Positions 56,301 to 64,000 of a stretch of DNA of 64,000 nucleotides are shown here, in pieces. Positions within the stretch are counted from its first letter, which is position 1. Each line of letters begins with the position of its first letter. Origin of the DNA: Histoplasma ohiense (taxonomy: Eukaryota > Ascomycota > Eurotiomycetes > Onygenales > Ajellomycetaceae). Location of the stretch: contig JAEVHH010000004.1 in assembly GCA_017607445.1 (NCBI GenBank), forward strand, positions 1,178,001 to 1,242,000, given 5' to 3'. Below the pieces are notes generated by a model. It did no database searches, had not been told where the DNA came from, and saw nothing but the letters and a program-made list of their open reading frames with translations. A program made the translations under genes and the position numbers.

Positions 56301-58997
56301 TGCAGCCGTAATGAGCAACTCATCATGTGAAAAGCAAGGCTGCCGTCGGAATTCCTGTAGGCGCTCTACGCCCGCTTGACCTAGTGGTTCCCAGTCGGAT
56401 GGCGCGAAGTTAACAGCTTCATTGAAATTAAATCCATGGTTAAACCCGGCATGATACGCTTGCGGAAAGGTAATAACGAATTGGCCGGCACGCTGATCGA
56501 GAGCATACACATTGACGCCTGCCTTCTTTAATTGATCCGGTGGCAGTAACGTGACTAATTGGAATAAGAGATCCGGCTGAGTTTCGAACAGTTCCGGGAC
56601 TGCTTGGCGCATAGCCTCCTCAAAAGCTTCAGCATCTTCACCGGGAATGCCATACCATGTCTTCGTAGCACCGAAATGTTGATAGTTGGCTGAATATGTG
56701 TAATGGTCTTCGTTATGCCAGCAAAATGTCGAGAAACACATGCCAACATACACCCAGGGAACGGTCATGCCAGAGACGTCCGATTTAATGTGCCGGAAGA
56801 GAGACTCTGAGTGCAAAGGCATGACATTCAAATTCCACGGGTCAACAGAATAAGGGTCCAAAGGATTCCGTTCAACAGTGGGAAACCCGCTTCCATGGGT
56901 TGTCGAGTGGATATCTGCACCATACTCAACTTCAACGGTCTCTGTCAAACTTTCCACAAGCCGCCAAAACTCTCGCTCAACGTCATCTTCCGTCTCCTTT
57001 CGAGGGGCATTGAGAACGGGATCAAAGGGCATCCTTGGAGCAAAATAGTTTTCCTTGAAATTATCCGCTTTCTCCTGGAACTGTTTCAGCGAATATATCC
57101 CACCCTCCTCAAAGCCATATTCTCCAGTTCCAACCAGGCATTTGGGGCAATGCCAGTCGTAATCGGGGACGGAATCCAGGGGTGGGTCAAGGCAGTGAAT
57201 GTGATAACCGTTTTCGCATCCGTCGCATGATAAGATAGTTGGCCGATTATCACTCTTGCCGCAATTTTCACATCGCTGGATATATTAATTAGCTCGCTAC
57301 CCAACCAAAGGGGGAAAATAAATAAGTACTCACTTCTCCGGTTTTCCTGTTTCCATTCTTTGTTCGCCCTTGTGTTTGTGTTGGGCGAAGTAAACTCATA
57401 TGCGATCCAACGACAGTTGGCGCGCCATCTAGAATTTAGACGTTAGCAAAACTAGAAGATACATGTGAGAGCTACCTTGTACAAAGAAGGGCTCCTAGCT
57501 CTGTAAATCCACATGCGACAGGTAATGGAATGGCCTTTTACATACCCTTCTTCAGCCGTTTACTGCGTCGCCCGTTTGCTCCATCAGCATCTGCGTTATC
57601 GGTTTGCGAACTTCCCGTCAAACTTTCTTGGCTGAATGCACGTTTAAGCGGATGTGAATCATGGCCGTTGACTGTTGGCGTACTGCTAGTTTCGTGTTGG
57701 TGTCGTTCCAGGGTGTCCTTAGATGTCAGAGCATTGTTTCCAAAGGTTCTTTGATGAGTTCCATTCTCCATCTCTCGTTTTACAGTAGGAGCTGAGCTGT
57801 TCACTGCAACGAATGATGGAGACGCATTAATTGCAGAAAACCCGCTTGTATTTGAATTGACCGCTGTAAACCCCGAAGTGGTGACATGTCGTTCCTGGGG
57901 GTAGTCAAGCGGAGCCGAAGATCCGTCCGTTCTGCCCTCACTGTCTCTCACGGAACTACCAAGTGTAGCAGAAGCCCTTGCCGCGGGAGAAATTTTGCTT
58001 ACTTCGGATGAACGACGATTGTTTGTATGTGGCCTTTTGGCTACCGGAGAGTTTCCGGGGGACGGGGTGTATGGTCCTCCGTTTTCGAATTCCAGCTGCT
58101 GCTGGACACTAGGTTTAGCGACGCGGAGATATTCCTCGTATGGGTGAAGCCAACGTTGGTAGGAATTTTTTAACGAGGTCGATAACGACGACATGATTTT
58201 GCCGCTATAGCCCAAGTCACGACCAATTTCGGCCCACTTTTTCAGTTTACAAACTTGATCAAAACCACCACGAATATCGACGGCCTTTTTAAGCTTGTAG
58301 AGATCAAGAGGGCGCTTATCGACGCTAGGGAACCGGCTTAGATTCATTCCATGTTGTTTATGGAATTTCGTTAGTTGGTCGAGGTAGTTGAGATTCGCTC
58401 GAGTGCCTGATAGAGGGTCAGATCCGTGTTCCAGAGGTCTCATCGGGCCGGATTGTGTTTGGGTCATACCTCCTTCAACCGAGTTCAACTCCTGCCGACG
58501 GGTACGAAAATGGAATCTCTAAACATGAGAACAAAGGAGAATACGATCAGCCTATATCTGAAGAGTAATGGACCCGGCCTAACTGGAATCAACGGTCCGC
58601 AACAATTTGGAGAATATCATACCTCTGTATCGATAGCAAACGGCGGAGCCCAGTTGTCGGGAGGGACAATCTTGCAAATTCCATATTTCTTTCCTTCAGG
58701 GAAGATTTTGCGGATATATTCGAATGGGTCTTTGAACTCTGCTTCGGTAGGACGAAAAGTTGGAGCTTCTTGTAAGCCATGAGGTCGCACACGCTTGACT
58801 GGTTCTCTACTCGCGGTAGAGTGGCCTCGTCGCTCGACCGTGGAGAGGTCGAGCGGCGCAGCCCTTCGAGCACTCAGAGGAACATTGGCATTGTAAGATT
58901 GGTGGAAGTGGTTCGAGTTCGAGGCGCGGGAGCGGGTGGCTGATTGCTGGGACTGCTGCTGGGCAGTTGTTGCTCCCGTTGAAGGTGGGACCACCAT
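53306..58997 (-). CDS. kdmB: KDM5/JARID1-type histone H3K4 demethylase
   Basis: Five exons, 58997-58623, 58518-57546, 57428-57334, 57275-54622 and 54527-53306, keep phase and give 1772 residues. Domains in order: JmjN (about 80-122, TFRPTEAEFKDPFEYI, GICKIVPP), ARID (about 165-260, YLDQLTKFHKQHG, GGFDQVCKLKKWAEIG), PHD1 (482-532, CENCGK, CDGCENGYHIHCLDPPL), JmjC (about 605-775), C5HC2 finger (about 885-945), a PLU-1-like helical region and PHD2 (about 1355-1405), split by the last intron. In JmjC the Fe(II) ligands are His and Glu of CWHNEDHYTYS and a later His of YHAGFNHGFN, with KTWYG for 2-oxoglutarate, so an active enzyme is expected. It removes methyl groups from H3K4me3 in the nucleus; A. 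nidulans KdmB is this type, and the symbol follows it. The tail is Ser/Pro-rich and disordered. Confidence 0.95.
54556..54580. repeat. A25 homopolymer inside KDM5 intron 4
   Basis: Twenty-five A on the plus strand give a T25 tract in the transcript, lying between the donor (54621) and the acceptor (54528). It can serve as a long pyrimidine tract and is likely length-variable. Confidence 0.9.
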
Positions 58998-60165
58998 GTC
59001 TCCACGCTGCGGTGCGGAAGTACAGGAGATGGGCGAATTTGATCAGGTGGTTTTGGGAAAACACCGATCGCGATGCGAATAGCGCATTGGAGGGGAGGGT
59101 AGCCGGCGAAAAAGAGGCTGAGGGCTAGGGGGATCCACGAGTGAATGGTGGAGTAGCCGATACACGTCAACAGAAGGGATTAATTAAATGATGGGTGGAT
59201 AATAGTAATGATAAGAAGACAGGTATTCGGAGGCGGGGAAACAGCACCGGGTGGTGGAGAGCACGAAGGTGGGTGCTGCGGTTGCGAGTAGGGGAGAATC
59301 AAGAGATAGAAAGGATGGAAGGAGATTTGAGGCGGAATAGGATGATGCTGCTGCTGCGATACGGTAACATGATACGTCCGTGCATTTGCTTGGTACGGAC
59401 GAGTATTTGCGCCAAAGGAAAATTTACCGACGTACCGATTACTTCCCGTATTCATACAGATTACTCTACCGCGCTGTACTGATAACACGCTAGGAATTTA
59501 TTTGCAAACCGCCAAAAGATTTGCGCCTAACTCTGGGAACTCTACAGATGTACAGCCCGACATTCAAGGTGAGGTGTCAAGGCCCATGGCTTCTATCATG
59601 AGGGTTGGAATTGTTTGACGTCTGGTATTGAGATTTCCTGTATTCACCGAAATGTAAAAATGGACATTAGACCCAGTAGATTACTTCTCGTGACAGTGAT
59701 AGAGAGTGCTATAGTTAGCCTAGATACGACTGGTCAATACATCCAAGCATCGATAGGACAGGAATAATCTGTGACAATAAAAGTTGAAGTAAGTATTTGT
59801 TACACCACCATCCGTCCATCCTGCAAACGGACGGAAATGCGCTGTCAAACAGTGTCGCTTTAAGGAAGAACAAGCTAGCCGAATCTCCTCACCGTTTAGA
59901 TACCGCAAACCTTCTTTCTTCCATCGTTTACCACTGCTTTCTTGATAATACACTCTACAGGTCCCTCCTCTGATCGAGAAAGCAGACCTGGCTTGAGTGC
60001 TCCATAAATGAGTAATTCTCAATTCTTTTCAAGACTCCATTTTACAACCAACTCGTAAAATTTCATTCTTTCTAAACTCAATTAATTAGATCATATTGTC
60101 GTCCGTAGACCATGGTGCTCAAAGTATTATCAAGCAGGAGCGGTAGCTATTCACTTACACAGCGT

Positions 60166-60217
60166 AGTTAACTAATTAGTTAGTTAATTTAGTAAACTAG
60201 TTAACTAGCTAATTAAC
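60166..60217. repeat. TTAACTAG-type palindromic low-complexity run
   Basis: About 52 bases made of overlapping GTTAACTAATTAG and AGTTAACTAGCTAATTAAC words, self-complementary over much of their length, so a hairpin or cruciform could form. A related AACTAACTAGTTAG stretch occurs near 36,318. Confidence 0.7.
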
Positions 60218-62597
60218 ATGGTATTATTTATTGGATAAGCGTAAGCTAAAAGTAAAATATGGTACGGGTAATGAAACACCGACAAACCCCCCGCAAAAAA
60301 GCAAGAAAATCCAACGTTCGAATCATTCCGATTAGCTTTTTCGACAACATTGATCAACTACTGCGTATGCTCGTGGGAAATGCTTAGGATCCTTAGTGCT
60401 CGCCAATTTCCTGAACGTGTGGAAAAGAGAACAACGGTACGGGGTACTCCGGGCTTGAAGAATCTTGAGACGTCATTTAAACAGGGCTTTCGATACAATA
60501 AAACCCCAGCTGGCAATTCGATACTTGTTGGCTGGCTGTGAGCCAAACGATAACCAACAATAGCCAACATTCTGTTCTCTTCTGCTCTTGTTACCATAGA
60601 GTGGCTGCTAGATTTGGCAAGTATGGACGAACCAGACCTGTATGAGAGTACCCCGACAGAATCTATGCTGCAAAACTATGGTGTAATATACTATATACCC
60701 ATACTTACGCGCTTACCTCTAGAATACATTAAATTACTGCGGTAAAGTCGAGACCAAAAAAGAAAATTCCAAGAAGAAAAAAGGAAAAAAAAATAAGAAA
60801 TCTTTGGTAGCGTCCGAAGTTGGCAAAGCTGCCGAGACTCAAGGAGCATCCCTATATTTGGCCTCGTATTTCAGCAAGATGATTGAGCGGAATTCTACAA
60901 TTTTCAAAAAATATCAATAATTTCTAGAGCTCACCAGTATCTCTCCGAGGAAGTTACAGTTTGTGCGTTATGTTAAAGTTATATAAATACTTGGTGTTGC
61001 GCTGGACTCCAGGTTGTGATTGGCCAAACCTTGAAGATCCATTCCATGGATAAGATGGACGACTTAATCGGGATTACTTCCTCAGACAAATACCTGCCTC
61101 TGACCTATTTAGTTAACGAAATTCACGATAATATTTGCGCTGGTTATTCAACAGAAAATGTCTACAACTTATGCAGTACTAGCTATGTTGTATTTCTTCT
61201 GTAACAATAATATTGTTTAAGGACATTATATCTTCAACAACCAGACATCAATCTTGGCCGGTAGCGGTCCCCCTGGCAAAGAGATCAACAGCGTTTCCCA
61301 GATGGTTTAAATCGGGACACAAACTTCGTCACCAGATTGGGCACAAAGATCGATGTTCATTTCAGAAAGCATCATGAGTGCTAGATGAGTGAGGGATGAT
61401 ATATGGCAATTGTCCCATGACATTTGACTTAAGGCCATTATATACCTCAAGCTGAACAATGGACCCTCCATGGAAGAGCATAGCTAGCTCTCATAGTTCG
61501 CGTTGGTGCGGATTCCAAGTGCATATACTTACCGCCCTGATCGCCGTGGAGCCATGGCGCTATTCGAACAGTCCATATGGCAATTTTAAGGTGGATGAGC
61601 TGATAAAAATCGACAAATCAAGAACACATTGTCGCCCTATAGCTTTGTCAACACCGCACAATCGATTTTATCACCTCGACAGATTAGTCCACTTCAAGTC
61701 TTATACATAAGTGAGATATACGCGGTGGGTCATTACAATCGCCTTGACAATCATTCAAATGAAAGTAAAAGCAAATCTCAGATGCTTTTATCCTTAAGCT
61801 CAAACGGCAGCGCTGTGAGGTGGAGTGCCTCGGGAACACTGGCTGCAAGATTGCAACGTTCACCTGTCAGCAAGTTAAAACTAATATAATCCAGGAATCG
61901 GGTCCCCGTGCACAACCTGCTCTGGAGAATGAAATTACACTCTCTAAACCATTACAATCAACGGGATGTTTCCGCCATTCTTTCCATAAATTCAGCAAGA
62001 TGTTTTATCATGAAATTGAATGGCGGTAAGCAACTAGAAAACAGATGGAATAGGAGTCTCATGACTCCACCACCTATATGGAACCCTGCCATAGCTCAAA
62101 TCAATACTGGATGGAAAGCTGCATAGCATACCCAGGACCTGAGCAACACACCATTGTCCCTTGCTTGCGGAGTGGATAAATATAGATTTCAATCGACTTC
62201 AGCACTGAATTCTTTATAGACTCTGAAATAAAATAACAATAATAAAAACATCCAAACAAGGATGGTCTCACGGAGAGAGGAGTTTTTGGAGTGAAATGTG
62301 CAGTTGATTAACGGTAACAGGATGAGCAGTTTTCGGATGAATCTGTGTGGAACCAAGCGAGCTTAGGCGTAGTTTGTTTTTCAAATGAGTAGGAAATTAA
62401 GTTCGATTCTCGGAGATGTTTTGATCATTATTCAGTGTTACTAGCAGTGAAGTGGTGAGGCCGGGTGTTACAAAGTGTGTGTGTGAACTCCTCAAAGTAA
62501 AATTAGCATGGAACTTGCCACAGTAGGTAGATCGCATATATGGCAGCATGAGCTAGATTGAACAAGTATCGGATGACTCGAGAATACTACTAGTACT

Positions 62598-62615
62598 GTA
62601 CTCCGTACGGAGTAC
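62598..62615. repeat. Perfect 18-base palindrome
   Basis: GTACTCCGTACGGAGTAC reads the same on both strands. The half-site ACGGAGTA also appears near 17,014. TACTCCGTACGGAGTA-like words recur in filamentous-fungal genomes, so this may be a dispersed element end or a binding site. Confidence 0.8.
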
Positions 62616-63128
62616 AGGCCGGGTTATAGTTGAACGGGGTTCGAATTTTTTAGTGCAAACCTCCGATGGAATGGGGTTGGCGCTAGACGCCAAAATAGCC
62701 GCTAAGCGGCCACTGTTTACCCATAGTGTTGCTATGGGTGATTGGGTCCCGTTTTCTGCACACCTTGCGCGGCACTCAACGGATTGGATAGTATGCTATA
62801 TTTATGTGTTCTCAGATTTTCATGGACCTTTTATGAATCAAGGTGCAGCGTCCTTGCGAAATAAACTTCAAATAACCGCGCCGAAAGTGTGGAGGCTGCG
62901 CGAACACCAACCCAGCATACCAATAGATATCTCAACTGCGAGATCAAAAACCAGAATACATTTAATCGTTTAGCCCGTGATGAGGAACCACCTCACTGTC
63001 TCGGACTTCTCGGAAATTGAATAGCCACAGTGGTTTATCATTTATTAAAACTCCTTGATCGCCATTTCAACACAAAAGGTTTCAACGATAACCCCCCCGC
63101 CCCCCACCCAGTTTCCCCATCCCTGGCC

Positions 63129-64000
63129 ATGATGGACAGAATCCCGCAGTCCACAAACCCAATTCCTGCTTTCTACTGTTGTTACCTTCTCCGTTCAACC
63201 GTCCGACACGCTAGTCTCTATATTGGTTCGACTCCAGAACCAAGTCGTCGCCTGGCCCAACATAATGGAGACAGAACCGGCGGCGCAAGAAAGACATCAA
63301 GCGAGAAATTAAGGCCATGGGAGATGGTGGCTATTGTGAGTGGGTTTATGAATAGAGCCGGCGCGTTGCAGTTTGAGTACGTAGGCCCGTTTCCTTTTCC
63401 TTTCCCGTTTTGTTGTCGGTTCTATCTCGATTAACGGCTCTAGATGGGCGTGGCAACACACAAAAGAATCCCGCCATGCTGAGGTTGAAAGGTGCGAGAG
63501 CGAAAAATTAGGTACAAGGGGATCTTCCAGAACGGGAAAGGAGGTCAAACGTGCAGGCAAACCTCGTACCTCGCTGCCGAATATTTTGGAAAATCTACAT
63601 ATTCTACTACGGTCGCCGTACTTCTCAGAATGGCCCTTGGAAGTGCAGTTTTTCTCAGCAGATGTGTGGCAGGTTTGGTCGCAGTCCAAGGATAATTTAC
63701 TAGATAATAGCATCAAGGTGGTAACCGCTTTTAGCTCTAAGGAGGCAGGCGATACCGACAGGCGGGAAATTCTTGGGAAAAGAATTGAAACACTCGATAC
63801 CGGCTACGATGCTCTCATAGAGTATGTGGAAAAATCGCAATTTTTACTTGAATCTGAGGAAGTGATCGATTGCGGTGTGTGCAAACAAAGGTTAAATCCG
63901 CGGAATGATATGATTGTAATATGTCCACATAGCCTGTGCCGCTGCGCTTCTCATCTTTTATGTTTGTCGGCACACTTTTTGGAGGCGGCAGGTATTAATG
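63129..64000 (+). CDS. SLX1: Structure-specific endonuclease subunit Slx1 (GIY-YIG + RING-like), 3' partial
   Basis: Exon 1 is 63129-63376 and exon 2 starts at 63444 and runs off the window; the 67-base intron has donor GTACGT and phase is kept. About 268 residues are visible. Slx1 is the nuclease of the Slx1-Slx4 complex, which cuts branched DNA such as replication forks and Holliday junctions in the nucleus. The UvrC-type GIY-YIG domain (about 14-95) shows FYCCYLLRS, SLYIGSTPEPSRRLAQHNG with the catalytic Arg, and WEMVAIVSGF, then ALQFEWAWQ across the intron. After a linker (SPYFSEWPLEVQFFS), a zinc-binding finger begins with CGVCKQRL, CPHSLCRCASHLLCLSAHF, as in the family's C-terminal RING/SLX1-type domain. 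Two adjacent ATGs (63129, 63132) can start it; upstream codons are low-complexity. The stop lies beyond the window. Confidence 0.93.

Larger units (their letters stand above)
58998..63128. other. Gene-poor 4.1 kb gap between divergent KDM5 and Slx1
   Basis: The first ~500 bases are the probable KDM5 promoter and leader. A TTAACTAG-type low-complexity run lies at 60,166-60,217 and an 18-base palindrome at 62,598-62,615. Frames near 61,459-62,126 and 62,653-62,973 show no recognisable domain. I find no rRNA, tRNA or intact transposon. Confidence 0.5.

Noticed and set aside
61459..62126. Overlapping short plus-strand frames in the KDM5-Slx1 gap
   Set aside because: No domain, no splice-linked continuity, and codon use looks random.
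1..64000. CRISPR arrays, bacterial operons, rRNA genes
   Set aside because: None seen; the intron-rich fungal gene structure throughout argues against a prokaryotic source.

Overview
The window is nuclear DNA of a filamentous ascomycete, most likely a eurotiomycete close to the Onygenales. That placement is an inference from gene-family resemblance, not from a marker. Direct support for a filamentous fungus is the many short introns (about 50-200 bases, GT..AG, branch sites such as GCTAAC, ACTAAC, CACTAAT), gene spacing of 0.3-4 kb, no operons, and fungus-typical genes (Cyk3, 4E-type class II, Pmp3 with a long tail, a chromodomain HDA subunit). Genes were rebuilt by joining exons at splice sites that keep phase.

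Layout. 1-1615: 3' part of a BCKDK-like mitochondrial kinase (+). 2771-4026: HNH-domain protein (+). 5225-5927: Pmp3 family (+). 6730-7677: signal peptidase subunit Spc3 (-). 8226-12548: Ulp2-type SUMO protease, seven exons (-). 13109-14215: class II eIF4E/4EHP (-). 14216-18505: gene-poor gap. 18506-27348: accessory block with a PLP aminotransferase like ACC synthase/GliI (+), a beta-like GST with one frameshift (-), a Fat1-like acyl-CoA synthetase with three frameshifts (+) and an intact membrane dipeptidase (-). 28665-32436: large OB-fold protein of the Pot1/Cdc13 type (-). 34215-35777: flavin monooxygenase (+). 36530-40557: chromodomain HDA2/3-type subunit (+). 41507-42829: IF-2B family protein (+). 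43485-47558: Cyk3 (+). 48539-50266: DHH exopolyphosphatase (-). 51001-51859: kinase pseudogene (+). 53306-58997: KDM5/JARID1 histone demethylase (-). 58998-63128: second gene-poor gap. 63129-64000: 5' part of Slx1 (+).

Most of the window is conserved housekeeping, with a notable number of chromatin and genome-stability genes (Ulp2, Pot1/Cdc13-like, HDA subunit, KDM5, Slx1). The exception is 18.5-27.3 kb. There a GliI-type PLP enzyme, a GST and a dipeptidase lie together. These three activities convert a glutathione adduct into a free thiol in epipolythiodioxopiperazine pathways. No NRPS is visible, and two of the four genes are broken, so the block may be a decaying or reduced sulfur-tailoring cluster, or a chance grouping.
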